Assembly (NCBI GenBank): GCA_000171835.1
Contig: ABHC01000026.1
Coordinates: 1-64,000, forward strand
Length of the DNA stretch: 64,000 nucleotides
Source: an alpha proteobacterium BAL199
GTDB taxonomy: Bacteria; Pseudomonadota; Alphaproteobacteria; Thalassobaculales; Thalassobaculaceae
Direction: 5' to 3'
Below the pieces are notes generated by a model. That model did not search any database and had not been told where the DNA came from. It was given only the letters and a program-made list of their open reading frames with translations. Both the position numbers and the translations under genes were made by a program. Positions 8,894-18,338 of this stretch are shown piece by piece. How positions within the stretch are numbered: position 1 is the first letter of the stretch; each line of letters begins with the position of its first letter.

Positions 8894-10498
8894 ATGCAAA
8901 GTTACGATTACATCATCGTCGGCGCCGGATCGGCCGGAGCAGTGCTGGCGAACCGACTGTCGGCGAATCCACGCTCCACTGTGCTGCTTCTGGAGGCCGG
9001 ACCCACCGGCCATCCTTGGACTCACATCCCGGTCGGCTATGCCAAGCTGGTGTCCAACCCCGACGTCAACTGGCTGTACAGCTCCGAAGCCGATGCGAAC
9101 ACCGGCGGCCGGCGGATTCCAGTACCGCGTGGCCGGATGCTCGGTGGCTCCAGCGCCCTCAACGGCCTCGCCTTCGTGCGCGGCCAAGCCCAGGATTTCG
9201 ACACCTGGGCCCAGATGGGCAATCCCGGCTGGAGCTACGCCGATGTCCTGCCGTTCTTCAAGCGCATGGAGCGGTACGAGGCCGACGGCGACGACGCGTT
9301 CCGCGGCCGCGATGGGCCGCTGCGCGTCACCAATCCCGAGCCGCGCGACCCGTTGTACCGTGCGCTGATCGAGGCAGCCGGCCAAGTCGGCATCGCCCAC
9401 AACCCCGACTACAACGGCGCCCGGCAGGACGGTATCGCCATGAGCCAGGCGACCATCGCGTCGCGCCGCCGCATGAGCACCGCCCGCTGCTACCTGGATC
9501 CGGTGCGAAGACGCCCAAACCTGCGGATCGTGACCGGCGCTCTTGCCGAAGGGGTCGTACTGGACGGCGCACGCTGCACCGGCGTCCGCTACTCTGTCGC
9601 AGGGCAGAGGCACGAGGCCCGCGCCGGCCGCGAGGTGGTGGTGAGCGCCGGCTCGATCAACTCGCCGCAAATGCTCGAACTGTCGGGCATCGGCCAGCCG
9701 GAACGCCTGCGTGGCCTGGGTATCGAGGTGCATCGCTCCCTGCCCGGCGTCGGCGAGAACCTGCGCGATCACTATGCACCCCGAACCCGGTGGGCGGTTG
9801 GCACACCCGGCTACACCTTCAACGACCGAGGCCGCGGCCTCGGGTTGGTGTGGCAGGCCCTGCGGTACGCCGTCTCCGGCGGCGGGATGCTCGGCATGGT
9901 CGCCGCCCCGATCCGCGCTTTCGCGCGGTCCCGCGAGGGGCTGGACGCACCCGACCTGCTGCTCGGCTGGGTGCCGATGCTCACAGAGCCGGGACCGAAC
10001 GGCCCGGTGCTGTCCCGGGAGGCGGGACTGACCTGCTACGCCCATCCGATGCGGCCCGAGAGCAAAGGCTCGATACACATCACTTCATCTAACCCCCGTC
10101 GGGCGCCGGCAATCAGCTTCAATTTTCTGTCCGCACCGATCGACGCAGCATTAACCGTGTGCGCCATCAAGATGGCCCGCACGATCATGACCGCGCCCTC
10201 GATGCGGCCACTGAATGTGACCGAGATCGCACCCGGCTCAGCCAAGGTCGGCGACGATGAGATACTGGCCTGGGTCCGGCAGACAGCAGAAACCACCTAC
10301 CATCCGGTGGGCACGTGCAAGATGGGACAGGACGCGATGGCCGTGGTCGACGCGCGGCTGCAGGTTCACGGGTTGACCGGTCTGCGGGTCGCCGACGCTT
10401 CAATCATGCCTACATTGACATCCGGCAACACCAACGCACCTGCGATCATGATCGGTGAAAAAGCAGCAGACATAATCTTGCAGGACGCGGCCACCTGA
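8894..10498 (+). CDS. GMC family oxidoreductase (choline dehydrogenase-like)
   Basis: 534-residue FAD-dependent alcohol dehydrogenase. N-terminal Rossmann motif IIVGAGSAGAVLANRLS, the GMC signature around RGRMLGGSSALNGLAFVRG, and a C-terminal active-site segment TTYHPVGTCKMGQD containing the catalytic histidine. ATG at 8894 is preferred to the TTG one codon earlier. No signal peptide, so cytoplasmic. Divergent from the molybdenum hydroxylase operon and convergent with the ABC transporter operon. Oxidises an alcohol to an aldehyde or acid; substrate unknown. Confidence 0.92.
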   Translation: MQSYDYIIVGAGSAGAVLANRLSANPRSTVLLLEAGPTGHPWTHIPVGYAKLVSNPDVNWLYSSEADANTGGRRIPVPRGRMLGGSSALNGLAFVRGQAQDFDTWAQMGNPGWSYADVLPFFKRMERYEADGDDAFRGRDGPLRVTNPEPRDPLYRALIEAAGQVGIAHNPDYNGARQDGIAMSQATIASRRRMSTARCYLDPVRRRPNLRIVTGALAEGVVLDGARCTGVRYSVAGQRHEARAGREVVVSAGSINSPQMLELSGIGQPERLRGLGIEVHRSLPGVGENLRDHYAPRTRWAVGTPGYTFNDRGRGLGLVWQALRYAVSGGGMLGMVAAPIRAFARSREGLDAPDLLLGWVPMLTEPGPNGPVLSREAGLTCYAHPMRPESKGSIHITSSNPRRAPAISFNFLSAPIDAALTVCAIKMARTIMTAPSMRPLNVTEIAPGSAKVGDDEILAWVRQTAETTYHPVGTCKMGQDAMAVVDARLQVHGLTGLRVADASIMPTLTSGNTNAPAIMIGEKAADIILQDAAT

Positions 10499-10569
10499 TG
10501 ACACCGACCGGGTCGAGGTCGCCATCCGTTGCCTCGGCATCTGGTCCCCTTGATATTCCGTCCGGTTCC

Positions 10570-11619
10570 TCATGCCGTATGCATGCGCGCGTGGTCCGGA
10601 TCCCATGAAAGCCAGACTCGTCCGCCGGACTTGATCCCGGCATCCAGTTCTTTGGACAGCAATCGCACCGGCACGACAGGCCCACCGTCGACTTCGACAT
10701 GCAACAGCGCCGAGAATCCCAGATAGAAAACATCAACAACCGTGCCGGGCAGAGTTTGCTCCAGATCCGGTTGCTGCAGGTGCAGGTCGATGTTCTCCGC
10801 CGCGACCGAGATGGCCAGCGGAGGTTCTGCATCGCGCACGAACGGTGCAGCGCCGCCAATGCGCAGTGCACCCTCCACGATCGGCCCGGAAAATACGGCG
10901 TTCTCGCCGATGAACTCGGCGGTGAAGCGGCACCTCGGCGTTTCGTACACCTCGCGGGGTGACCCGCTTTCGACCAACGTGCCGGCGGCGATCAACGCGA
11001 TCTCGTCGGCGACCGTCATCGCCTCTTCCTGGTTGTGGGTCACATGAATGAAGGTCGTGCCGACACTCTCCTGAATGTGCTTCAGCTCGAAGCACATGTC
11101 CTTGCGCAAAGTCGCGTCGAGTGCGGCCAACGGCTCGTCGAGCAGGACGATCGACGTTTGCAGCACCAGTGCGCGGGCAAGCTGCACCCGCTGCTGCTGC
11201 CCGCCTGAAAGCGCGCTGGGCCTGCGCGCTTCGAATCCCGTAAGCCCAACCAGACGCAGCATCGCAGCCGTCCGATCACGGAGCTCGTCCTTGGGAAGGC
11301 GTCGCAGTTCAAGGCCGTAAGCGACGTTCTGTTCCACTGTCATGTGCGGGAACAGCGCGAATCCCTGGAACACCATGGCAGTGTCCCGGCGGTTGGCCGG
11401 TTGGTCGGTAACATCACGTCCGCCGATGCGGACCCGGCCGGTCGTCGGACGGATCAGCCCCGCGATCATGCGCAGCGTTGTCGTCTTGCCGCCGCCCGAT
11501 GGGCCGAGCAGCACGAAATACCGTCCCTCCGGCACCGCGAAACTCGTCGGCTTCAAGGCACTGACCGAGCCGTAGTTCTTGGAAACCCCGTCGACTTCGA
11601 CGGCGGGAACGCTGTTCAT
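10570..11619 (-). CDS. ABC transporter ATP-binding protein (PotA-like)
   Basis: 349-residue ATPase. Walker A GPSGGGKTT, Q-loop FQGFALFPH, signature LSGGQQQRV, Walker B VLLDEPLAALD and H-loop VTHNQEE are all intact. A C-terminal TOBE regulatory domain follows from about residue 270. It is the last gene of a four-gene operon with the usual binding-protein, permease, permease, ATPase order, each junction except the first overlapping as ATGA. The ATG at 11619 overlaps the stop of the permease gene. Closest functional class is spermidine/putrescine import. Confidence 0.93.
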   Translation of the reverse strand: MNSVPAVEVDGVSKNYGSVSALKPTSFAVPEGRYFVLLGPSGGGKTTTLRMIAGLIRPTTGRVRIGGRDVTDQPANRRDTAMVFQGFALFPHMTVEQNVAYGLELRRLPKDELRDRTAAMLRLVGLTGFEARRPSALSGGQQQRVQLARALVLQTSIVLLDEPLAALDATLRKDMCFELKHIQESVGTTFIHVTHNQEEAMTVADEIALIAAGTLVESGSPREVYETPRCRFTAEFIGENAVFSGPIVEGALRIGGAAPFVRDAEPPLAISVAAENIDLHLQQPDLEQTLPGTVVDVFYLGFSALLHVEVDGGPVVPVRLLSKELDAGIKSGGRVWLSWDPDHARMHTA

Positions 11620-12440
11620 CCAATCCTCCGGCGGAGTGCGACGACCAGAACCAGACCGATCGCCGCCATCGACACAAGGCTCACCAACCCGGCCATGGCG
11701 TAGACTTCCGGCGTCATGCCGGTGTTGAGCATGTAGGACACGAGATAGGTGGGAAACGTATCGAACCCGCCCTTGAGGAAGTTCGTACGGACGTACTCGT
11801 TGAACGACAGGATCGTCACAAAGGCGCCGGCCGAAAACACCCCGGGCCGGATCTGCGGAAACTCCACCTGCCAGAACGCCTGCCAGGCGTCGGCGCCGCA
11901 GGTTCGTGCCGCCTCGGTCTGCTCGGGACGGAAGCGCCCCATGGTCACCAGGATGACCACGAACGCATAGGGCAGGCACCAGGTGATCTGTCCAGCCACC
12001 GCCGTCCACAGCGACAGGTCGAACAGTTCCACCCCGATCAGTCCTTCGACGAGCCGGTTCAGGTTCTTGAAATACACCAGGAGCGCTGCGGCCGTGACAT
12101 CGGCCGGAACGAACAGCGGTGACAGCATGAGGAAGACGAACGGTACCTTGAATCGGGTGCGCTGGTAGAACTTGGCCGCCATAACGCCCATCGGCACCGT
12201 AATGGCGACCACGATCGCCGCGATCAGAACGGTCCAGGCCAGCGACGTTCGTATTTCAGCGTTCTTGAACAGCTCGACGTACCAGAACACGGTGAAATCG
12301 TACTCAGCCGCGCCAAAGCCGTTGGCGTTGAACGAGATCCACAGCGTGTACAGAACCGGCAGCATCAGCACGCCGACCACAGACAGCAGGTAGGTCCACT
12401 TCGCCCTGTAGACCCAGCGGCTCTCGTAGTCGTGGCTCAC
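11616..12440 (-). CDS. ABC transporter permease (PotC-like)
   Basis: 274-residue inner-membrane permease with about six hydrophobic segments. The EAA loop that docks with the ATPase reads EAARTCGADAWQAFWQVEFP, matching the EAA---G---------I-LP pattern. Overlaps both neighbouring genes by 4 bp. Works as a heterodimer with the next permease to import the ligand captured by the periplasmic binding protein encoded at 13370-14533. Confidence 0.92.
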   Translation of the reverse strand: MSHDYESRWVYRAKWTYLLSVVGVLMLPVLYTLWISFNANGFGAAEYDFTVFWYVELFKNAEIRTSLAWTVLIAAIVVAITVPMGVMAAKFYQRTRFKVPFVFLMLSPLFVPADVTAAALLVYFKNLNRLVEGLIGVELFDLSLWTAVAGQITWCLPYAFVVILVTMGRFRPEQTEAARTCGADAWQAFWQVEFPQIRPGVFSAGAFVTILSFNEYVRTNFLKGGFDTFPTYLVSYMLNTGMTPEVYAMAGLVSLVSMAAIGLVLVVALRRRIG

Positions 12441-13354
12441 CGGAACGGCTCCAGCAGCTTGGTCAGGTCGAACAGCCAGTGGCCGATCAACAACAGCGCC
12501 ACCATCATCGTCACCATGATCGCGGCGATCGCCATCGCCAGCGGGAAATCGAGGGCTGCAATCGCGTTGACCACCAGCGTTCCGGCGTTCGCCGCCCCCG
12601 GTCCGCCGAGCAGATCAGGCACCAGGAACAGGCCAAGCGAATTGACGAAGATGAAGATCGCTGCGGCGAAAATCCCGGGTGCCGCCAACGGAATGATCAC
12701 CCTACGCAGGGTAACCACCAAGCCAGAACCGATGTCGTCGCAAAGCTCGAACACGTAGTCCGGCACCGCTTCCATGGCCAGAAAGCCGCAGAACACCATG
12801 AACGGCAGGAACGACAGCACCTCGCCGATCACCACGCTGGTCGGGGTGAACAGCAAGGCCGATATCGGCTCGTCGACCAGCCCGATCGACATCAGCAGGT
12901 CGTTGACGATCCCGTTGCGGCCCAGCACAGGGCGAAGCGCGAACAGTCGGATCACCTCGGAGATCATGAACGGCAGGATGAACAGCAGGACCGCCTGGTG
13001 CTGGGCATGAGCCGGCACCGAGCGACGCACGAACACCGCGATCGGGAAACCGAGGATGAATGCCACCGCCACCGTAACCGCCGCAGATTTGACCGAGTTC
13101 AGGAAGCTATCGACCCGACCTGATCCGAAGAAGTCCTGATAGGCAGCCAGCGTGAAGCCCGGCTCCATCCAGAACATCGTGCGCTCGAAGACGCTCCACA
13201 CCAGCGTCAGCGCCAGCGGGATCAGGAAGAACGCCACCATGAAGACCAGCGGGATCCACAGGACGATGCGCCCTGGCCCGTGGTCGTCGACGATGACCTG
13301 CCAGAGGGAGCGGCGCGCCGGCGCCGTTCCCCCAGCGTTAAACGATCTGAACAT
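12437..13354 (-). CDS. ABC transporter permease (PotB-like)
   Basis: 305-residue permease. A cytoplasmic N-terminus of about 30 residues precedes the first membrane helix (IVLWIPLVFMVAFFLIPLAL). Five further hydrophobic segments follow. The EAA-type loop is degenerate (ELCDDIGSGLVVTLRRVIIP), as is common in PotB-type subunits. Sits between the binding-protein gene (15-bp gap) and the second permease (4-bp overlap). Confidence 0.92.
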   Translation of the reverse strand: MFRSFNAGGTAPARRSLWQVIVDDHGPGRIVLWIPLVFMVAFFLIPLALTLVWSVFERTMFWMEPGFTLAAYQDFFGSGRVDSFLNSVKSAAVTVAVAFILGFPIAVFVRRSVPAHAQHQAVLLFILPFMISEVIRLFALRPVLGRNGIVNDLLMSIGLVDEPISALLFTPTSVVIGEVLSFLPFMVFCGFLAMEAVPDYVFELCDDIGSGLVVTLRRVIIPLAAPGIFAAAIFIFVNSLGLFLVPDLLGGPGAANAGTLVVNAIAALDFPLAMAIAAIMVTMMVALLLIGHWLFDLTKLLEPFR

Positions 13355-13369
13355 CGGGCTCCCGCCGGA

Positions 13370-14533
13370 TCAGGCAGCTTGCACCCGCGACCACCATTCC
13401 TGATACGCGCGCAGTTCCTTCGGATAGACGTTCTGCCACGCGTTGCCTTTGACCGCGTAGCGCTGCTCCTTGCGCTTCAGCGTCGCCTTCAGGTCGGCCA
13501 CGTTGAAGTCCGCCGGATGGGCTTCAAGGTAGTCGACCATACCGGTCGTCAGCGAGGCGAAGCCAAAGCGCGACAGCTGGCGGGTGGTGTACCAGGGCGA
13601 CAGGCAGGTATCGGCGAGCTTGTAGAACGCGTCGTCGACCCCGCGCTTGGCGGCATCCTTGGTCAGCATCACGATGTTGTTCCAGACCTGATGGCCTTCC
13701 TTCATCGTGCCGTAGACGATGTCCTGGCTGGCCTTGCCGGCCGCCACGCGCTGGATCGGTTCCCAGCACGACATCATGACCACTTCGCCGGAGGCCAGCA
13801 GATCGACCCCCTGCTGGAAGCCGTTCCAGAAGGTGCGGAACTGGCCACCCTTCTTCTTTTCGATCAGGTACTCCGCGACACCCTGAATCTCGTCCTTGGC
13901 CATGTTGGACCGGTCCTTGATGTTCATCTGACCGGATTCGTGCAGATAGATCGCGGTGACCGTCATGGTCGGGCCGAAATCGTTCTGCATCGCCACTTTG
14001 CCCTTGAACTCAGGGTCGAACAGCGGCGCCCAACTGTCATAGTCCTGGCCGAGGACCGTCTTGTTGTAGGCGAGCGAGTCGGCGTTGGCGATGTAGGGCA
14101 CCGCGAAGATCTTGTCGTTGTACCGGATCGAGTGGGCCGCCTCTCCGTTCGGATCGCGAACCTCGTCGCGCAGCAGGTTCCAGTTCTTCATCCGGGAGGT
14201 ATCGAGTTCGGCGATCACGCCGTTCTCGGCCATGGCGTCTTCCATCCCGCCGCCATTGTCGGTGAAGGCGTCGTAGAGCTTCTTGCCGTCGCCGACCATC
14301 ATCTTCGACAGGGCTTCGTCGGCGCTGGCGCTCTTCGGACTCCAGGCAATCGTAATCCCCGCCTGTTCCTCAAAGGGCTCCCAGGTTGGAAAGGGTCGCA
14401 TGATCGGGGCAGACCAAAGACGGATCGTCGGCCCGGCCGCCAAGGCCGGAGTAATGCCGGCGGCAGCTACGCCACCGGCCGTAGCCGCCAGCCCCTGCAG
14501 GAACAGGCGCCGATTGAAATCAATCTGCTTCAT
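13370..14533 (-). CDS. ABC transporter periplasmic substrate-binding protein (PotD-like), Tat signal
   Basis: 387-residue family 1 extracellular solute-binding protein. The N-terminus NRRLFLQGLAATAGG is a twin-arginine signal, with likely cleavage after ALAA near residue 33. Start placed at 14533, where a strong purine-rich Shine-Dalgarno (GAGGAGGAAACC) precedes the ATG; the open frame runs 28 codons further upstream without a good site. First gene of the transporter operon. Ligand class inferred as polyamine or a small amine/amino-acid derivative, consistent with the class III aminotransferase nearby. Confidence 0.9.
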   Translation of the reverse strand: MKQIDFNRRLFLQGLAATAGGVAAAGITPALAAGPTIRLWSAPIMRPFPTWEPFEEQAGITIAWSPKSASADEALSKMMVGDGKKLYDAFTDNGGGMEDAMAENGVIAELDTSRMKNWNLLRDEVRDPNGEAAHSIRYNDKIFAVPYIANADSLAYNKTVLGQDYDSWAPLFDPEFKGKVAMQNDFGPTMTVTAIYLHESGQMNIKDRSNMAKDEIQGVAEYLIEKKKGGQFRTFWNGFQQGVDLLASGEVVMMSCWEPIQRVAAGKASQDIVYGTMKEGHQVWNNIVMLTKDAAKRGVDDAFYKLADTCLSPWYTTRQLSRFGFASLTTGMVDYLEAHPADFNVADLKATLKRKEQRYAVKGNAWQNVYPKELRAYQEWWSRVQAA

Positions 14534-14814
14534 GGTTTCCTCCTCTTCAAACCCATTGTGACGGCGGAACCTCTCGTCATCTTCATTCCACTCACCCTGC
14601 ACGCAACGACGCTGCATTGTAAACTGTCAACAGAAAACCGAAGTCAACGCGAAGGCACGAGCACATCCGTTCAGTCACGGCACAACAGTCAATCTGTCAT
14701 CCAGTCACCCGGATCGACGCTTGCTAAAGTATTGAAACCGAGCGATTTGACACTCTGATTACGTCAGCTTCGGCTGACGGACGTCTCGATACGGCAATAC
14801 CAGGGAGACAGGTC

Positions 14815-15567
14815 ATGGACCTCAGGGGCACGGTCGCGCTGGTGACCGGCGGCAATGGCGGGCTCGGCCAGCGCATCTGCCATGCGCTGGCGAAGGAGGG
14901 CGTGCACATCGCCGTCATGTACGCCAAGAGCCGAGACCAGGCCGAAGGCGTCGTCCGTGAACTGTCCTCCGGCTATCAGATCAACGCCGCTGCATTCGCC
15001 TGCGACATCACCGACGACGCTGCGGTGGAACGGTTGATCGGCGACGTGACGAAGCACTTCGGCCGCCTCGATATTCTCGTCAACGACGCTGCCTACAACA
15101 AAGCCATCCCATTCACGGATCTTGACGGCCTTACGCTCGACGAATGGGACAAGATCATGTCCGTCAACCTGACTGGACCGATGCGCCTGATCAAGGCAGT
15201 GGCCCCCATCATGAAGGCCCAGGGGCACGGCCGAATCGTCAATATCGCGTCTGTGGCGGGGCTGTCACCGACCGGCTCGTCGATTGCCTATGCGGTATCC
15301 AAGGCCGGCCTGATCCACTTGACCCGATGCATGGCGGTCGGGCTGGCTCCCGAGACTCTGGTGAACTGTGTGGCACCGGGGTTGCTGGAAGGCACGCGCG
15401 CCACCGCCAACCTCAAGTCCGAACAGATCGAGCGCGCGTCGGCCGCCTCGCTCCTGAAGAAGCCGGCCGACAAGGACGACTGCGCCGACATGGTCGTCAC
15501 CATGTGCCGAACCGAAACCATGACCGGACAGACCGTGGTGATCGACGCGGGGCGGATCTTCCATTGA
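14815..15567 (+). CDS. Short-chain dehydrogenase/reductase
   Basis: 250-residue classical SDR. Cofactor motif TGGNGGLG at residues 10-17, NDAAYN in place of NNAG, catalytic serine in NIASVAGLSPTGSSIAYAVSK and the YxxxK pair at its end. C-terminal TGQTVVIDAGRIFH is typical. An AGGGAGACAGG-like ribosome site precedes the ATG. Divergent from the ABC transporter operon; the 281-bp gap between them carries several short GTCA-containing repeats around 14630-14710 that could be regulator sites but are too short to name. Confidence 0.9.
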   Translation: MDLRGTVALVTGGNGGLGQRICHALAKEGVHIAVMYAKSRDQAEGVVRELSSGYQINAAAFACDITDDAAVERLIGDVTKHFGRLDILVNDAAYNKAIPFTDLDGLTLDEWDKIMSVNLTGPMRLIKAVAPIMKAQGHGRIVNIASVAGLSPTGSSIAYAVSKAGLIHLTRCMAVGLAPETLVNCVAPGLLEGTRATANLKSEQIERASAASLLKKPADKDDCADMVVTMCRTETMTGQTVVIDAGRIFH

Positions 15568-15644
15568 GAATGAGGACCCAGTTCGAGAGCGGCTCGGTCA
15601 AGTCGAACCGCGGCGACTGATCCGAACTGCGGCGCATTGCCGGT

Positions 15645-16979
15645 TCAGTGGCTCACCGACGAGATTGCCCGGTCGATCGCGTCGCCGACCCGCTCGACGA
15701 TCTCCGCCAGTTCATCGTCGGTGGTGATGTATGGTGGTGCGACCAGGACATGGTCGCCCGACTTCCCGTCGATCGTGCCGCCCATTGGGTAGCAGATCAG
15801 GCCGTTCTCCATCGCCGCAGTCTTGACCCGGCTATGCATCGCCAGTGCGGGGTCGAAGGTCGCCTTGGAAGTGCGATCCGCCACCAATTCGAGCCCCACG
15901 AAGTAGCCGCGACCACGGATCTCGCCGACATGGGCATGGTTGCCGAAACGCTCCTCCAGCAGGGCGCGCAACGTCGCCCCGCCCGCCTGCACGCGCGCCA
16001 GCAAGCCCTCCTCCCGGATCGCGACCTGCACTGCCAGCGCCGCCGCACACGCAACCGGGTGGCCCATATAGGTATGGCCGTGCTGAAAGAACCCGCTGCC
16101 GTCGTGGATCGCTGCGTACACACCCTCCGACGCGATCACGGCGCCGATCGGCTGGTAGCCGGCGCCCAGCCCCTTGGCCACGATGTAGATATCGGCCACC
16201 ACCCCATCGAACTCCGACGCGTACAGGGTACCGGTCCGGCCCATGCCGCACATCACCTCATCGAACATCAGCAGCACCCCGTAGCGGTCGCAGATGGTGC
16301 GGACGCGGGCGAGGTATCCCGGCACGGCGGCAACGGCGCCAAGCGTCGCCCCCACCACCGGTTCCAGGATGAACGCCGACACCGTCTCCGGGCCGACCCG
16401 CAGGATCTCGGTTTCAAGTTCGTCCGCGACCCGCAGGCCGTAAGCCTCCTCGGTTTCATCGTGGTGACGGTCGCGGTACGGATAACATGGCGCGATGTGG
16501 CTCCAGTCCTGAAGATAGGGCTGATACAGGGCGCGCCGGGCCATGTTGCCGCTGGCTGAGAGCGCACCCAGCGTGTTGCCGTGGTAGCTCTGGCGACGCG
16601 CGATGATGCGGTGGCGCGAGGGTTCGCCGCGTTCCATATGGTACTGGCGAGCGAGCTTGATCGCGGCCTCGGTCGCTTCCGATCCGCCGCTGACGAACAG
16701 TGCCCGGGCCATGCGGCCCGGCGCGTTCCGGACCATCAGTTCGGCCAGTTGCTCGGCCGGCTCGCTCGAGAACGCGCCGGTATGGGCAAAGGCGATCCGG
16801 CCCACCTGATCGCGCACCGCGGCGATCACTCGCTCGTGGCTGTGGCCTAGGCACGACACCGCGGCGCCGCCCGAAGCATCCAGGTAGCGCTTGCCGTTGG
16901 AATCTTCGATCCAGATCCCCTCGCCACGCACCACGACCGGCATGTCCGCGCGGGTATCGCGATGAAACACATAGCTCAT
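15645..16979 (-). CDS. Class III PLP-dependent aminotransferase
   Basis: 444-residue fold-type I aminotransferase of the ornithine/omega-amino-acid group. Visible motifs: FVSGGSEATEAAIKLAR (phosphate-binding), LMFDEVMCGMGRTG with the PLP-contacting aspartate, and YIVAKGLGAGYQPIGA with the Schiff-base lysine. Transfers amino groups from omega-amino acids, beta-alanine-type compounds or diamines to a keto acid. Start taken at MSYVFHRDT; the open frame extends 20 codons upstream. Together with the polyamine-type ABC transporter, SDR and GMC enzyme it could form an amine catabolic set. Confidence 0.9.
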   Translation of the reverse strand: MSYVFHRDTRADMPVVVRGEGIWIEDSNGKRYLDASGGAAVSCLGHSHERVIAAVRDQVGRIAFAHTGAFSSEPAEQLAELMVRNAPGRMARALFVSGGSEATEAAIKLARQYHMERGEPSRHRIIARRQSYHGNTLGALSASGNMARRALYQPYLQDWSHIAPCYPYRDRHHDETEEAYGLRVADELETEILRVGPETVSAFILEPVVGATLGAVAAVPGYLARVRTICDRYGVLLMFDEVMCGMGRTGTLYASEFDGVVADIYIVAKGLGAGYQPIGAVIASEGVYAAIHDGSGFFQHGHTYMGHPVACAAALAVQVAIREEGLLARVQAGGATLRALLEERFGNHAHVGEIRGRGYFVGLELVADRTSKATFDPALAMHSRVKTAAMENGLICYPMGGTIDGKSGDHVLVAPPYITTDDELAEIVERVGDAIDRAISSVSH

Positions 16980-17246
16980 GGTGCTCCCCGATCTCCCAAA
17001 GACAAACAAGTACCGGCCCAGCAACACCCCCGGCACCAACTCACCGGCACTCTCACATCAAAGAATTGAGCGAGCAACCGAACGGTTCTCAGGCACGGTC
17101 GCCGGTCCTCTCGGATCAACCCATCGGCTCTTTCAGGAGCTTTTCGCGAATGCCCGATACGGGTCGAGGATCATTGCGCTGTAAGATTTCGCCAGATTCC
17201 GTTAATGTGAGTGATCTATCGGCCATTCTTTCTCTAGCAGAGGTCC

Positions 17247-18275
17247 ATCGCCATCGGCACGCGCGCTCGCGAGGACTACCGCAGCATCACCGGCCCCGAA
17301 AAGGCGGCCATCCTGTTGATGTCGCTGGGCGAGGAACAGGCGGCGAAGCTGTTCGCACAGATGGACGACGAGGAGATCAAGGAGATCTCCCAGGTCATGG
17401 CCGGTCTCGGCACCGTGTCGTCCAACATCGTCGAGCGGCTGTTCGTGGAGTTCGCCGAGCAGGTCTCGTCCACCGGCTCGCTGGTCGGCTCGCTGGATTC
17501 GACCCAGCGGCTGCTCACCAAGGTCCTGGGCGAGGACCGGGTCAGCGACATCATGGAGGAGATCCGCGGTCCGGCCGGCCGCACGATGTGGGACAAGCTC
17601 GCCAACGTGAACGAGCAGGTTCTGGCGAACTACCTGAAGAACGAGTACCCGCAGACCGTCGCCGTCATCCTGGGCAAGATCCAGCAGGGCCACGCCGCCA
17701 AGGTGCTGGGGACCCTGCCGGAGAACTTCGCCATGGAAGTGGTCATGCGCATGCTGCGCATGGAGGCGGTCAACAAGGACATCGAGAAAGACGTGGAGCG
17801 GGTGCTGCGCACCGAGTTCATGTCGAACCTGGCGCGCACCAACCGGCGCGACAGCCACGAGATGATGGCGGAGATCTTCAACAACCTGGACCGCGCGACC
17901 GAGAGCCGGTTCCTGTCGGCGCTGGAAGAGCGCAACAAGGACGCCGCCGAGCGGATCCGCGCGCTGATGTTCACCTTCGAGGACCTGTCGCGGCTGGATC
18001 CGGCCGGTGTGCAGACGTTGCTGCGGGCGGTCGACAAGGACAAGCTGGTGATCGCGCTGAAGGGCTCGCCGGAGGAACTGCGCGACTTGTTCTTCTCCAA
18101 CATGTCGGAACGCGCGGCCAAGCTGATGCGCGAGGACATGCAGTCGCTCGGGCCGATCCGCCTGAAGGACGTGGAGGACGCGCAGCAGGCGATGGTGCAG
18201 TCGGCCAAGGACCTGTCCGACCGCGGCGAGATCGTCATCGGCGGCACCGGCGGCGACGACCAACTAGTGTTCTGA
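17247..18275 (+). CDS. fliG: Flagellar motor switch protein FliG, apparent ATC start, not next to other flagellar genes
   Basis: Near-complete FliG, about 342 residues, the rotor protein that binds FliF, FliM and MotA. N-terminal [13 protein letters not shown], middle-domain [14 protein letters not shown] (the EHPQ-motif equivalent) and the C-terminal torque helices from [11 protein letters not shown] to the end [12 protein letters not shown] are all present. The frame is open upstream to a TAG at 17235, but no ATG, GTG or TTG lies before TTG 17316, which is inside the conserved N-terminal domain. The best candidates are ATC at 17247 (reading [11 protein letters not shown]) or 17253, with AGAGG at 17239-17243. 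Neighbours are an aminotransferase and a LysE exporter, not flagellar genes. Confidence 0.88.
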   Translation: MAIGTRAREDYRSITGPEKAAILLMSLGEEQAAKLFAQMDDEEIKEISQVMAGLGTVSSNIVERLFVEFAEQVSSTGSLVGSLDSTQRLLTKVLGEDRVSDIMEEIRGPAGRTMWDKLANVNEQVLANYLKNEYPQTVAVILGKIQQGHAAKVLGTLPENFAMEVVMRMLRMEAVNKDIEKDVERVLRTEFMSNLARTNRRDSHEMMAEIFNNLDRATESRFLSALEERNKDAAERIRALMFTFEDLSRLDPAGVQTLLRAVDKDKLVIALKGSPEELRDLFFSNMSERAAKLMREDMQSLGPIRLKDVEDAQQAMVQSAKDLSDRGEIVIGGTGGDDQLVF

Positions 18276-18338
18276 TTCAGACAAGCTCCAGTGACGTCGC
18301 AGCCGCATCGGCCCGAGCGCTCGCCCGCAACGGGATCG

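Noticed and set aside
12479-13123. Long plus-strand open frame opposite the ABC permease genes, His/Arg/Asp-rich
   Set aside because: Composition is the antisense of GC-rich membrane-protein codons; shadow of the permease genes.
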